This document shows positions 21,541 through 30,967 of a stretch of DNA of 64,000 nt, piece by piece; the first letter of the stretch is position 1, and each line of letters opens with the position of its first letter. The notes beneath the pieces were generated by a model. It worked only from the letters and a program-made list of their open reading frames with translations, had not been told where the DNA came from and did no database searches. The DNA is from Clostridium gelidum (lineage in GTDB: Bacteria; Bacillota; Clostridia; Clostridiales; Clostridiaceae): positions 5,179,001 through 5,243,000 of the forward strand of contig NZ_AP024849.1 of NCBI RefSeq assembly GCF_019977655.1. The letters are read 5' to 3'. The position numbers and the translations under genes are program-made.

Positions 21541-22443
21541 TTAGCCTTTTACTGATCCTGCCATTATTCCTTTATCAAAATATTTTTGGAAGAATGGATA
21601 CATGACTAGTAAAGGTAAACTTGAAACAACAATAGTAGAGTATTTTAATAATTGTGCAATTTGAGCCATTGCTGCTGAACTTTGAACATCTGCAATCATA
21701 CCAGGCCTTGGTGTATTTTGAATTAAGATTGATCTAATCACTAATTGCAGAGGTTGCAATTTAGCATCATCTAAATAAATCATAGCATCAAAGTAACTAT
21801 TCCATTGAGCTACAAATTGATATAAAAGTAATACTGCAATAATTGGTTTACATACTGGAATCATTATTTTAAAGAAATGTGTAATATCACTTGCACCATC
21901 TATAGCAGATGCTTCTCTTAATTCTTTTGGTAAACTTTGAAAATAAGTTCTTGCCAGTATAATATTCCATACATTAATTGCACCTGGAAGTAAAATTGCC
22001 CACACTGTGTTAAGAAGCTTTAGATTGTCAACCAAAAGGTATGTTGGCATAAGCCCTCCACCAAAAAACATAGTAATAACATATAAAGTAGTAATAATTT
22101 TTTTCCCCACAAAATCTGGTCTAGATAATGGGTATGCAGCTAAAAGTGTAATCCCAACTGAAATTACAGCATAACCAGTAGAATAGAATACAGAATTTAA
22201 AAAACCTCTTAAAATCATATCGTCTTTAAATACTCTTGTATATCCTTCTATTGACCATTTACTAAAATCAAATGTTATACCTTGATTATTTAGCGTAGTT
22301 GGATCCATAAAAGAAGCAATAACTATATATATAAGTGGTATAATAATGGCTAATACAAAAAGTGTAACGCCTACATAACCACTTATCGTAATAGATTTAT
22401 CAGAAAATGATAATTTTTTGAATTTCTTCATTTTCATATTCAT
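21541..22443 (-). CDS. ABC sugar permease, LplC/YtcP-like (SusT2)
   Basis: A 300-residue inner-membrane permease of the CUT1-like oligosaccharide importer family with about six transmembrane segments. The EAA loop is visible as ELREASAIDGASDITHFFKI, followed by IPVCKPIIAVL. The C-terminal KYFDKGIMAGSVKG is typical of YtcP/LplC-type subunits. It starts one base after the stop of the other permease, with RBS AAGGAGAAGG overlapping that gene, so the two are translationally linked. Confidence 0.93.
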   Translation of the reverse strand: MNMKMKKFKKLSFSDKSITISGYVGVTLFVLAIIIPLIYIVIASFMDPTTLNNQGITFDFSKWSIEGYTRVFKDDMILRGFLNSVFYSTGYAVISVGITLLAAYPLSRPDFVGKKIITTLYVITMFFGGGLMPTYLLVDNLKLLNTVWAILLPGAINVWNIILARTYFQSLPKELREASAIDGASDITHFFKIMIPVCKPIIAVLLLYQFVAQWNSYFDAMIYLDDAKLQPLQLVIRSILIQNTPRPGMIADVQSSAAMAQIAQLLKYSTIVVSSLPLLVMYPFFQKYFDKGIMAGSVKG

Positions 22444-22444
22444 C

Positions 22445-23395
22445 TTATATTCCTTCTCCTTCGTTTAATTTTTTAACAATTGAATTCACAACTATTAATA
22501 AAACTATATTAATAACTGAATTAAACAAACCTACAGCTGTTGAAAAACTATAATCTCCATTTAGAAGACCCATTTTATAAACATAAGTTGGTAAAATTTC
22601 TGAAGTTGGTAAATTTAAATCTGTTTGCAGAGCTAATGCTTTTTCAAAACCTACGCTCATAATATTTCCTGCTGATAAAATAAATTGAATAACCATAATT
22701 GGCTTAATAGCTGGTAAATCAACATTCAAAATCTGTTGAAAAATATTCGCTCCATCTATAACAGCTGCTTCTGTTAATTCTTGACTTGCACCTGAAAGAG
22801 CTGCTGTATAAATAATTGATGCCCAACCAGTCGCCTGCCAAACTGAACTAGCTACATATATAGTCCGAAATGAACTAGGCATTGTCATAAAGTTTGTAGC
22901 AGTTCCTAAAAATTGATTAACTGGTCCAATCGGTGATAAGAAAATTATAATCATACCTGAAATTACTATTACAGAAATAAAATTAGGAGCATATAAAATT
23001 AATTGAATCTTTTTCTTAATCCCATTACTCTTTATTCTTGATAAAAGTAAAGCAAGTATAATTGGTAACGGGAATCCCCACAATAATCCATATAAACTTA
23101 CCTTTAAAGTATTCATGAGCAAATTCATGAAATCTGGTGAAGCCAAAAACCTTTCAAAATGCTTTAATCCTACCCAATGACTATGTAAAGTACCTAAAAT
23201 AGCACTATAATCTTCAAAGGCAATTAGCACTCCTCCCATAGGAATATACTTAAAAATAATTAATAATAAGAGAGGTGGTAACGTGAAGAAAAGATATAAT
23301 TGGTAATTCTTTTTAATGTACTTCAAGTTACTATGCATTCTCGATTGTTTTTTATTGGTATTAGGCAAAATACTTTTTGTCATATTCAAATTCAT
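22445..23395 (-). CDS. ABC sugar permease, LplB-like (SusT1)
   Basis: First gene of the importer operon: a 316-residue permease. The N-terminal segment KYIKKNYQLYLFFTLPPLLL and the EAA loop QELTEAAVIDGANIFQQILN are typical of LplB-type subunits. It pairs with the permease at 21541-22443 and the lipoprotein at 19900-21510. No ATP-binding subunit is present in the operon or elsewhere in the window that would fit, so a shared MsmK/MalK-type ATPase encoded elsewhere is expected. The divergent LacI regulator starts 484 bp away. Confidence 0.92.
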   Translation of the reverse strand: MNLNMTKSILPNTNKKQSRMHSNLKYIKKNYQLYLFFTLPPLLLLIIFKYIPMGGVLIAFEDYSAILGTLHSHWVGLKHFERFLASPDFMNLLMNTLKVSLYGLLWGFPLPIILALLLSRIKSNGIKKKIQLILYAPNFISVIVISGMIIIFLSPIGPVNQFLGTATNFMTMPSSFRTIYVASSVWQATGWASIIYTAALSGASQELTEAAVIDGANIFQQILNVDLPAIKPIMVIQFILSAGNIMSVGFEKALALQTDLNLPTSEILPTYVYKMGLLNGDYSFSTAVGLFNSVINIVLLIVVNSIVKKLNEGEGI

Positions 23396-23802
23396 CTTCT
23401 CCTTTCATTTAATTTTAGAAATATGATAATTATTGTTTCATATTACACTTGTATTTTACATTCATTTCCTATCTTTTTACATTCGCACACTTTTTTAATG
23501 ACTTTCAGATATTTGTAAACCTTATCTTTTATTTCTAAATACATAATATCAAACTTTTTATCCTTTTGTCAACATACATTATTACATTTTTTTAATTATT
23601 ATTTTATAATTGCACGTTATTAATTTTACATTTGCACAATTTAGTATTTATTATACTTCTTTGCTTAGTCATCTTCTATTTCATCCATTTCAATTTAATT
23701 TTACATTTGTCACTTTATTTGTTATACTAAACTCAATAAATTTATAATAAATAATTTACTTATATACATTACAATTAGAAATATAGATAAAAAAAGCATA
23801 CG

Positions 23803-23834
23803 GTTGCAAATTTTATGAAAGAATTATTTTGCAA
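23803..23834. promoter_or_regulatory. Putative operator dyad between the importer operon and its LacI gene
   Basis: GTTGCAAA (23803-23810) and its complement TTTGCAAC (23827-23834) form a spaced dyad 45 bp before the LacI start codon. The wider 23396-23878 region also holds several direct repeats of the type TTTTACATTYGCAC (near 23477, 23628 and 23700). Either set could be the repressor target. No gene is seen in this 480-bp divergent spacer. Confidence 0.4.
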
Positions 23835-23878
23835 CATATATACATATTTAATAAACTTAATTAAAGGAGTATTTGATA

Positions 23879-24925
23879 ATGCCAAATAAAAAAATTACTG
23901 TTCAAGATATTGCCGATGAATTAGGCATGTCAAGAAATACAGTTTCTAAAGCTTTAAACAATACTGGTCTTCTTGCAGAAACTACAAAGTCCAAAATTAT
24001 ACAAAAGGCAATAGAAATGAGATACAAACAATTTACTTATATGAATACATCACCTGCTTCTTCCAAACCTACAGTAAATAAAGATATAGCATTACTAACA
24101 TGTAGTATGCCCAATAGTTCTGATTTTGGTTCTAATCTTTTATCTGGTTTCGAAGAAAAAATAAGTAACCTAGGTTACAGATTATCTATGTATATGATCC
24201 GTGATAATGAATTGAACTCTTCAAATTTGCCATTTAATTTTAATCCAGAATTAATCGATGGTATCATTTGTATAGAAATGTTTGATAAGTATTACAGTAA
24301 ACTCATTTGTGATTTAGGAATTCCAACACTCTTTATTGATTCATCAAGTAATTTAGAAAATGAACCACTAAATTCGGACATTCTATTAATGGAAAGTTAT
24401 CATAATATTTATAATATTACTAAAAATCTAATCAACCATGACATAACAAATATTGGATTTGTCGGTGATATTTTTCATTGTCAAAGCTTTTATGAACGTT
24501 GGCAGGGATTTTGCTCTGCTTTATCAGATTCCGAGATTTCTTTGGACATAAATAATTGCATACTTGAAAATGATAAAGAGCCCTATGGAAATGTTGAATG
24601 GCTTGGAAATAAAATTATGCAAATTCCAACTCTTCCTCAAGCTTTTATATGTGCAAATGATTTTCTTGCAATAAATATTATCAAAGCATTAAAATATAAG
24701 AACAAATCTGTACCTGATGACGTTTTAATTTGTGGTTTTGATGATTCTGCTGAATCAAGATTAATTGAGCCTCATATCACTACTGTTCATATTCCAAGTT
24801 GTGAAATGGGTGATATTGCTGCAAACTTATTGATTTCTAGAATGGAAAATCCATCTCTTCCTTTTAGAACAATGTATGTACGTACAGCTACTAAATATAG
24901 AGAATCAACAGGGGATATTGAATAA
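23879..24925 (+). CDS. LacI-family repressor of the fructo-oligosaccharide importer (SusR-like)
   Basis: A LacI/GalR regulator of 348 residues from the ATG at 23879, which has AAAGGAGT eight bases upstream; the in-frame TTG at 23873 lies too close to the RBS. The N-terminal helix-turn-helix ITVQDIADELGMSRNTVSKA is followed by a hinge and a sugar-binding core (IGFVGDIFHCQSFYERWQGF, AFICANDFLAINIIKALK, ICGFDDSAESRLIEPHITTV). It is divergent from the importer operon, as SusR is in pneumococcus. Effector and operator are not known. Confidence 0.9.
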   Translation: MPNKKITVQDIADELGMSRNTVSKALNNTGLLAETTKSKIIQKAIEMRYKQFTYMNTSPASSKPTVNKDIALLTCSMPNSSDFGSNLLSGFEEKISNLGYRLSMYMIRDNELNSSNLPFNFNPELIDGIICIEMFDKYYSKLICDLGIPTLFIDSSSNLENEPLNSDILLMESYHNIYNITKNLINHDITNIGFVGDIFHCQSFYERWQGFCSALSDSEISLDINNCILENDKEPYGNVEWLGNKIMQIPTLPQAFICANDFLAINIIKALKYKNKSVPDDVLICGFDDSAESRLIEPHITTVHIPSCEMGDIAANLLISRMENPSLPFRTMYVRTATKYRESTGDIE

Positions 24926-24977
24926 ACATTTAGAAATTGTATGCTATAACAAGTAAAAATAAATTAGTAGATATTAC

Positions 24978-25023
24978 AAAAAAATGTTGTTATGAGTTTA
25001 CAAACTCATAACAACATTTTTTT
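24978..25023. terminator. Bidirectional rho-independent terminator
   Basis: A near-perfect palindrome with an 18-bp stem (24982-24999 with 25002-25019) and a two-base loop, flanked by A7 on the left and T7 on the right. It ends the LacI transcript on the plus strand and can stop minus-strand transcription too. Confidence 0.9.
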
Positions 25024-25058
25024 CAAAACAAGCTATATGCATTTAAATGGGTAAAATA

Positions 25059-25248
25059 AATAGCTATAGTATCTGAAAACCAAACTGAAGCTATAACTCA
25101 AATGACCGCTGGTGTTTATCAAATTTCTAAGGTAGTTCAAACAAATTCAGCCACAGCACAAGAACTAGCAGCATCTACTGAAGAATTAGTTTCTCAAACC
25201 CAAATCATAGAAACAGAAATGTCTAAATATACATTAAAAGAAAATTAA
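25059..25248 (+). pseudogene. Chemoreceptor C-terminal remnant
   Basis: An open stretch reads AIVSENQTEAITQMTAGVYQ, then ISKVVQTNSATAQELAAS and TEELVSQTQIIETEMSKY, ending at TAA 25248. This is the C-terminal coiled-coil of a methyl-accepting chemotaxis protein. There is no start codon and a stop lies immediately upstream, so everything before it has been lost. It still has its own terminator at 25268-25305, which marks it as the end of a former gene. Confidence 0.7.
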
Positions 25249-25267
25249 ACTTTATAATTTGAAACAA

Positions 25268-25305
25268 AATAACAGGCCAAAAATATTGGTCTGTTATTTT
25301 TTTTT
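25268..25305 (+). terminator. Terminator of the lost chemoreceptor gene
   Basis: The arms AATAACAGGCCAA (25268-25280) and TTGGTCTGTTATT (25286-25298) pair with one G-T, and a run of T follows (25296-25305). Confidence 0.85.
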
Positions 25306-25334
25306 GGATTTCCTTATATAAGAATTTTATTTAA

Positions 25335-25385
25335 CTATACTTCAATAGCAAAATCATGAGCTTTTAATATTGCTGTATGTTTTCC
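25335..25385 (-). pseudogene. Possible GH32 C-terminal remnant
   Basis: The minus strand reads GKHTAILKAHDFAIEV followed by TAG. The tail of the GH32 enzyme at 18347-19834 ends GNATINIEKHDIAVK, so the pattern and position relative to a stop are alike. Only 16 residues remain and nothing upstream is alignable by eye, so this is a weak call. The rest of 25386-25655 is AT-rich, with no gene visible. Confidence 0.3.
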
Positions 25386-25655
25386 ACATTTTCTAGTTAC
25401 TATTTGTATAATATAACATCACTTTTTGAAAGAATCAAACTTACTTTTGAAAAAACTTCTATTTGAAGATTTATTTTTGAAATCTTCAATGCTTTTCTTG
25501 GAATTTTTTGTTTTTTTAATTTCTTATCCTTTGTAGCATCACCTCTAAGTTATTATTACCAAAATTCTCATTCAAAGTTTCATGTTAATATTTTTTATAA
25601 AAATTTATCTCAATAAAACTCAATTGTGGAACAATTTTCACATTTAATGCTAATT

Positions 25656-26561
25656 CTAAAAATTTATAAAAAAATTATATAATGCTCCAATTAAATTAGA
25701 ATCATTACAGAAAGTGCATTTTTCAACTTCTATTCTAGGCAAATTAGCTTTATCTTCAAATTTCTTATAATTTTTTTCTAAATTTTTTCTTATATATTCT
25801 ATTAAAATTGGTTGTGAACTTATTCCTCCTCCAATTGCTATCTTTTCTGGGTCAAATACACATTGTAAATTTATAATTTGATTCGCTAAGTCATTTGTAA
25901 ACTTATTTAAAATTTTTAAAACTTCTTCATCTCCAGCATTAGCATATTCAAATACTTTATATCCATCAACCTCTTCTAATGGTAATCCTTTTACTTCTGA
26001 AACACCTTTTCTTAAACTAATTGAGCCATTTTTAAAACCCCACATATTATCCAAATTATCGCTCTCAGAGATATTAGTCATCATAAAACTAAACTCACCT
26101 GCAAAAAAGTGTTTTCCCTTATGTATTTTCCTATCCTTAATTATTCCTCCACCTATTCCAGTACCAAGGACAATAACAATCCCATCGCTACATTCTTTTA
26201 GGCTCCCCTTCCAAACCTCTGCAAGAGCTGCACACTTCCCATCATTTTCTATTGTAATATTAGTATCACAACGTTCTCTTAACAGTTTTACAATTTCTTT
26301 ATCATTATTATATAACAATGCTCCTCCACTATAAGCATATCCATTTTTACTGTCCAAGATTCCCGGCATACTTATAGCTATTCCACGTATTTTGTCTTTA
26401 TATAAATCGTATAGCTTCCCTATTGTTTTTATAAAATTTTCTATATTATCTAATGGTGTAGGAACTTTTCCTTTTTCAACGAATTCTGCTTCATCTGTCA
26501 TAATTGCATATTTGATTGAACTTCCACCAATATCCAAAACCAAATATTTATTTTCTTGCAT
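25656..26561 (-). CDS. ROK-family sugar kinase (glucokinase or beta-glucoside kinase-like)
   Basis: A 301-residue ROK kinase. ATP and sugar motifs are present: VLDIGGSSIKYAI near the N-terminus, IENDGKCAALAEVWKG with the catalytic Asp, and VLGTGIGGGII. The zinc-binding CxCGxxGCxE motif of classical ROK glucokinases is absent: after HFFAGEFSFMM the sequence has no paired cysteines. This is a known variant in BglK-like clostridial and listerial ROK proteins. It lies downstream of the GH1 and GH43 genes and would phosphorylate the sugar they release, or the intact glucoside. A 228-bp gap to the GH1 gene may carry its own promoter. Confidence 0.85.
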   Translation of the reverse strand: MQENKYLVLDIGGSSIKYAIMTDEAEFVEKGKVPTPLDNIENFIKTIGKLYDLYKDKIRGIAISMPGILDSKNGYAYSGGALLYNNDKEIVKLLRERCDTNITIENDGKCAALAEVWKGSLKECSDGIVIVLGTGIGGGIIKDRKIHKGKHFFAGEFSFMMTNISESDNLDNMWGFKNGSISLRKGVSEVKGLPLEEVDGYKVFEYANAGDEEVLKILNKFTNDLANQIINLQCVFDPEKIAIGGGISSQPILIEYIRKNLEKNYKKFEDKANLPRIEVEKCTFCNDSNLIGALYNFFINF

Positions 26562-26789
26562 GTCTATCTCCCCTTCAAAACGAATTACTCCTAGAATATT
26601 TCTTTTAACCTAAGTCAGCTCTATTAGTTTCAATAACTTTCCAATATTATGATCTCGATAAATATTTTTAAATTACTTTCTATTTTGAGACAGTTCCTTT
26701 TTCATTACAGTTATTTTATTAAAGTATACTGTAGTGGTTTTAAATCCTAATTAATAGTTTTGCAACTAGAATCATCTAAATTAAACCCA

Positions 26790-28142
26790 TTATAAATTTT
26801 CGCCATTACTTTCTATTACATTTTTATACCAAAAACCAGAGTCTTTTATAGTTCTTTTCTGGGTCTGATAATCTACATGAATAAGTCCGAATCTCTCATT
26901 ATATCCTTCAGCCCATTCGAAATTATCCATTAAAGACCATTGAAAATATCCTTTCGCATCTACTCCATCCTGCGTTGCTCTCTTATATTCCCTTAAATAT
27001 CTATTGAGAAAGTCGATTCTCTGAGGATCATGAACCTTACCATCAAGACTTACCCAATCTGTATTAGAAAGACCATTTTCAGTTATTACTATTGGTTTTT
27101 GATATCTTTCATAAAAGAATTTTGGTCCCCAATATAAAATTTCAGGAGTTACTGGCCATTTTAAATTTGTTTGGTCATATCCTACATTTTTATTTACCAT
27201 TTCAACATTACCATCTTGACCCATACGTACTCTTGAACCTTGGTAAATATTTAAACCAAGAAAATCAATTGGTTGGAAAATAGTCTTCATATCATCTGCG
27301 CCAATTTTAGGGAGCCACTTTTCAAAAGCTTTAAGACCTTCCTCTGGATAACTTCCAAGGCAAACAGGATCCATCCACCATGATGAATTCCAAATATTAG
27401 GGCTATCAAAATCAAAGGTTGCTCTTCTTGCAGCTTCAATATCTTCTTTTGACTGTGTATCTGGAAATGATGCTCCTCCAACAGGCGCATATCCAATCTC
27501 ACAATCCCCCTTCGAATACTTTCTGATAGTTTGAACTGCTTTTCCATGTGCAAGAAGTGCATTGTGACCTGCCAATAAAACATCACTCATATCAAGTTTT
27601 AAACCAGGAGCATGAGTTCCAGCACCATGTCCTAATTCAATGAAACATTGAATTTCATTAAGAGTTATCCAATGCTTAACTCTATCAGATAATCTTTCAA
27701 CAACAACCTTAGTATATTCAGCAAACCAATCTGAACTATCCGAATTTAGCCAGCCACCTTTTTTATACAATTCATGCGGAAAATCCCAATGAAAAAGTGT
27801 TATATAAGGTGTAATTCCATTCTCTAAAAGTTCATCCACTAGTCTGTCATAAAATTCCAACCCTTTCTCATTGATTTTACCAATACCACTCGGAATAACT
27901 CTTGACCATGAAATTGACATTCTGTAGGCTTTTAATCCCATTTTATTCATAAGTTGAACGTCTTCCTTGTATCTATGATAATGATCACAAGCAATGTTAC
28001 CATTATCACCATCTTTTACAAAACCCGTTCTTTGACAGCAAGTATCCCAAACTGAAAGTCCCTTACCCTCCTCAAAGGCAGCCCCTTCAATTTGATAAGC
28101 TGCAGTAGCAGCTCCCCATACAAAATCTTTTTTAAAGCTCAT
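26790..28142 (-). CDS. GH1 beta-glucosidase, intracellular
   Basis: A 450-residue GH1 enzyme without a signal peptide, hydrolysing beta-glucosides brought in by the ABC importer upstream. It has the N-terminal signature FVWGAATAAYQIEGA. The acid/base Glu lies at about residue 163 in ITLNEIQC and the nucleophile Glu at about 355 in IVITENGL. The usual NEP at the acid/base is NEI here. Lack of a phosphate-binding pattern and the ABC, not PTS, context favour unphosphorylated substrates. The ATG at 28142 has GGAGG eight bases upstream and overlaps the end of the GH43 gene by 11 bases. Confidence 0.92.
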   Translation of the reverse strand: MSFKKDFVWGAATAAYQIEGAAFEEGKGLSVWDTCCQRTGFVKDGDNGNIACDHYHRYKEDVQLMNKMGLKAYRMSISWSRVIPSGIGKINEKGLEFYDRLVDELLENGITPYITLFHWDFPHELYKKGGWLNSDSSDWFAEYTKVVVERLSDRVKHWITLNEIQCFIELGHGAGTHAPGLKLDMSDVLLAGHNALLAHGKAVQTIRKYSKGDCEIGYAPVGGASFPDTQSKEDIEAARRATFDFDSPNIWNSSWWMDPVCLGSYPEEGLKAFEKWLPKIGADDMKTIFQPIDFLGLNIYQGSRVRMGQDGNVEMVNKNVGYDQTNLKWPVTPEILYWGPKFFYERYQKPIVITENGLSNTDWVSLDGKVHDPQRIDFLNRYLREYKRATQDGVDAKGYFQWSLMDNFEWAEGYNERFGLIHVDYQTQKRTIKDSGFWYKNVIESNGENL

Positions 28143-29049
28143 TAACAAGACCTCCTATACCTTCCTTATCTATGTATAATTTTCCACCTTCGTCTTTCAT
28201 TGGTATGAAAATAGGTCTCTCATATGGAGTTACATTAGGTGAATGCACTGTAAGAATTAATTTTCCATCAAAAGTTTTAAAAAGCATACCATGTCCGCCA
28301 TCCTTTAATTTTAGAGGCTCTGTATCATGAATCCAGGGGCCCACAATTTCACCGCTCACTGACCGTGCTATACCTATTGCATATTCTTTTTCAGTATAGC
28401 TTGACCATAGCATTAATAATTCACCATTCTCCGCTTTGTATAAAAAAGGTCCATCAGTTACATATTGACCCTTATCATTTGAAATTGAAGTCATAATGCT
28501 ATGATATGACCATTGCGCATCTGATGCATGAAACAAAAGCATTGGTTCACTAATCGTAGCTGTAAGATCTTTTGTTAGCTTCATACAACATATTTCTCCA
28601 TCATTAACCTGAGCCCATTCATGACAGAATACTATCCAAGGATCCCCTTCTTCATCAATATACAGAGTTCCATCAAGACATTCCCACTCTTTTGGCGTTA
28701 TAGGTTCATCCGTTAATGGTATATATGGTCCTATAGGTTTATCTGAAACGAGAATCTGTGTTCCACGACGTTTCCCATCTGCCTTAAAACTGGCTAACAT
28801 ATAATATTTATCTTGGTAAAAATGAACCTCAGGAGCCCAATAATTTTTATCTGCCCAAAAATCATTTGGAGCACGAAAAGCAGATAAAGGTCCTTCCCAA
28901 ATTTCTAAATCTTCACTTACATATACATCAAACCCAGTGCATTTACCTTCCCAAATATTCTTATCTGTGGTACCAAAAAGATAATATTTTTTTTCTACAT
29001 ACACTGGAACTACAAATGGATCTCTTAAATGAACTAAATCATTATTCAT
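28132..29049 (-). CDS. GH43-family glycosidase-like protein
   Basis: A 305-residue five-bladed beta-propeller of the GH43 type, cytoplasmic. The catalytic base is Asp10 in HLRDPFVV, preceding the WAPEVHF and CLDGTLYIDEEGDPW motifs. At the position of the general-acid Glu (usually EGPF) it has TDGPFLY with Asp199. The tail DGGHGMLFKTFDGKLILTVH is shared by a group of proteins labelled GH43 of unclear specificity. It probably trims xylo- or arabino-substituted or beta-linked oligosaccharides, but the exact bond is unknown. Translationally linked to the GH1 gene. Confidence 0.8.
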   Translation of the reverse strand: MNNDLVHLRDPFVVPVYVEKKYYLFGTTDKNIWEGKCTGFDVYVSEDLEIWEGPLSAFRAPNDFWADKNYWAPEVHFYQDKYYMLASFKADGKRRGTQILVSDKPIGPYIPLTDEPITPKEWECLDGTLYIDEEGDPWIVFCHEWAQVNDGEICCMKLTKDLTATISEPMLLFHASDAQWSYHSIMTSISNDKGQYVTDGPFLYKAENGELLMLWSSYTEKEYAIGIARSVSGEIVGPWIHDTEPLKLKDGGHGMLFKTFDGKLILTVHSPNVTPYERPIFIPMKDEGGKLYIDKEGIGGLVNEL

Positions 29050-29100
29050 CGTTCTAGTTCCTCCTTAAATTGATTATTATATTTAATATAGTGTTGACCA

Positions 29101-29952
29101 TTAACCTTTTACTCCTCCGAGTGTTAATCCACCAATTATCTTCTTTGACAAGAATGCAAATGCTATCATTATTGGAACAACAGAAATTGCAATACATGTA
29201 TATATTGTACCAAATTCTGTCTTGTAAACACCTCTTGCAACAACCTGCATAATTGGAAGTGTATATTTGTCCATATCGGATATTAGAATAAGAGGTGTTA
29301 AATAGCTATTCCAAGTTCCTATAAATGTAAATATAGACATAGTTGCAACTGAAGGCATAATAAGAGGTAATCCAATTTTGTTAAATATATAAAATTCACT
29401 AGAACCATCTATTCTTGCTGCTTCAATTAAGGATTCATGCACTGCGCCATCTGTATACCCTTTAATAAAGAAAACAGAGCTTGCACTTGCTATTGCAGGA
29501 ACTATTAAAGGAATATAGCTGTTAAGTAAATCCATTTTACTTATTAATTGATAAAATCCTATGAATCCTAACTGCATAGGAATCATCATTGAACCTAATA
29601 CAATTGCATAAAGTATTTTATTACCCTTAAATTTATATCTTGAAAATCCATAAGCAGTTAAAGCACTAAAATATCCACTTACTACTGTAGTAGCAACTGC
29701 AATAAATAAACTATTGGCAAATCCTTTCCATATAGCAACACTCTCAACTAACCTATGGTAATTATCTAATAATGCTGTACCTGGTAAAAGCCACAATTTT
29801 GAAGCTATTTCTCCATTATTATGTGTAGAATCTATTACCATTATATAGAATGGAACTAAACATATTAACGTAAGTAAAATTAATAATAGATAGCAGGCAA
29901 CTTTTTTAATACTTTTTGGCGACTTATTAGTTTTTTTAACTTTTGTTTCCAT
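29101..29952 (-). CDS. ABC sugar permease, MalG-like (CUT1)
   Basis: An inner-membrane permease of a CUT1 oligosaccharide importer, 283 residues from the ATG at 29952, which has AGGGGTG seven bases upstream (the in-frame GTG at 29961 overlaps this RBS). Six transmembrane segments are apparent. The EAA loop reads ESLIEAARIDGSSEFYIFNK, followed by IGLPLIMPSVAT. The C-terminus SKKIIGGLTLGGVKG is typical of MalG-type subunits. The gene directly follows the MalF-like permease. Confidence 0.93.
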   Translation of the reverse strand: METKVKKTNKSPKSIKKVACYLLLILLTLICLVPFYIMVIDSTHNNGEIASKLWLLPGTALLDNYHRLVESVAIWKGFANSLFIAVATTVVSGYFSALTAYGFSRYKFKGNKILYAIVLGSMMIPMQLGFIGFYQLISKMDLLNSYIPLIVPAIASASSVFFIKGYTDGAVHESLIEAARIDGSSEFYIFNKIGLPLIMPSVATMSIFTFIGTWNSYLTPLILISDMDKYTLPIMQVVARGVYKTEFGTIYTCIAISVVPIMIAFAFLSKKIIGGLTLGGVKG

Positions 29953-29963
29953 TAATATCACCC

Positions 29964-30869
29964 CTATTCATTCTGACCATTTCTATTTATAAATTTGAAA
30001 GTTATTATAGATAATATAAGTATCAATACAAATAAACCATATCCAATTGCAGAACCATATCCATAGTTTGAATTTTGGAAGGCTGTGTTATATAGATACA
30101 TAACTACCGTTAATGTCTTATTATTAGGTCCTCCTTGTCCTTGAGTCATAACATAAGGAATATCAAATGTTTGCATACCACCGATAAGTGATGTAACAGC
30201 AGCATATAATATAGTTGGTTTTAATAGTGGCATTGTTATACTCTTAAAACTCTGCCAAGGACTTGCACCATCTATGCTTGCGGACTCATACAATTCTGAT
30301 GGAATATTATTTAAACCTGCTCCAAAAATTATCGCACTATATCCAAACCACATCCACCATGATATAAGTGCTATTATTCCTCTATAAGTACCAGCACTCA
30401 AAAACCAGTTAATAGGTTCACTAACTATATGCAAATTTATAAGAATCTTATTTATTGCACCAGTCTGCCAATCAAATAAAAAGGCAAATAACACTGCTAC
30501 TGCTGTTGGTGTAATAAGGTTAGGAAGATATATAGCTGCTCTAAAAAATTCTTTCCCCCTAAGCTTTTTTATATTATTGAACAGTACTGCAAGTAAAAGT
30601 GCAAATCCCATCTGTGGAATTACAGCGCAGATCCACATTATTAATGTATTTGCAATAGACTGATAAAATACAGGATCATGTACAAGAGTAACGTAATTTT
30701 TAATCCCTACAAAAATTGCGTTTTCTGACATCCCATCCCACTTTTTAAGACTTATAACAAAAGTATATATAATCGGATATAATGAAAATATTAAAAATGT
30801 AACAAAATACGGAATAACAAAGTATATTCCATATCTTCCTTTATCTACTTTACTTTTTTTCTTTTGCAT
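29964..30869 (-). CDS. ABC sugar permease, MalF-like (CUT1)
   Basis: A 301-residue permease with about six membrane segments, beginning with a basic stretch and YGIYFVIPYFVTFLIFSLYP. The EAA loop is ELYESASIDGASPWQSFKSI followed by TMPLLKPTI. It partners the MalG-like subunit at 29101-29952 and the lipoprotein at 30968-32326. An RBS AGGAGG precedes the ATG. As in the other importer of this window, no ATPase gene accompanies it. Confidence 0.93.
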   Translation of the reverse strand: MQKKKSKVDKGRYGIYFVIPYFVTFLIFSLYPIIYTFVISLKKWDGMSENAIFVGIKNYVTLVHDPVFYQSIANTLIMWICAVIPQMGFALLLAVLFNNIKKLRGKEFFRAAIYLPNLITPTAVAVLFAFLFDWQTGAINKILINLHIVSEPINWFLSAGTYRGIIALISWWMWFGYSAIIFGAGLNNIPSELYESASIDGASPWQSFKSITMPLLKPTILYAAVTSLIGGMQTFDIPYVMTQGQGGPNNKTLTVVMYLYNTAFQNSNYGYGSAIGYGLFVLILILSIITFKFINRNGQNE

Positions 30870-30967
30870 AAAACCTCCTCCTAATTTAAATGCTTATTAA
30901 CTGTTTAAAATATAATAATCACATTAATTTCAAACAGCTAATAAGTTCTCATAATATTCTTATAATG

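Noticed and set aside
23477..23715. Direct repeats TTTTACATTYGCAC as a certain regulator site
   Set aside because: Suggestive, but spacing is irregular and AT-rich sequence makes chance matches likely; mentioned only as an alternative operator.
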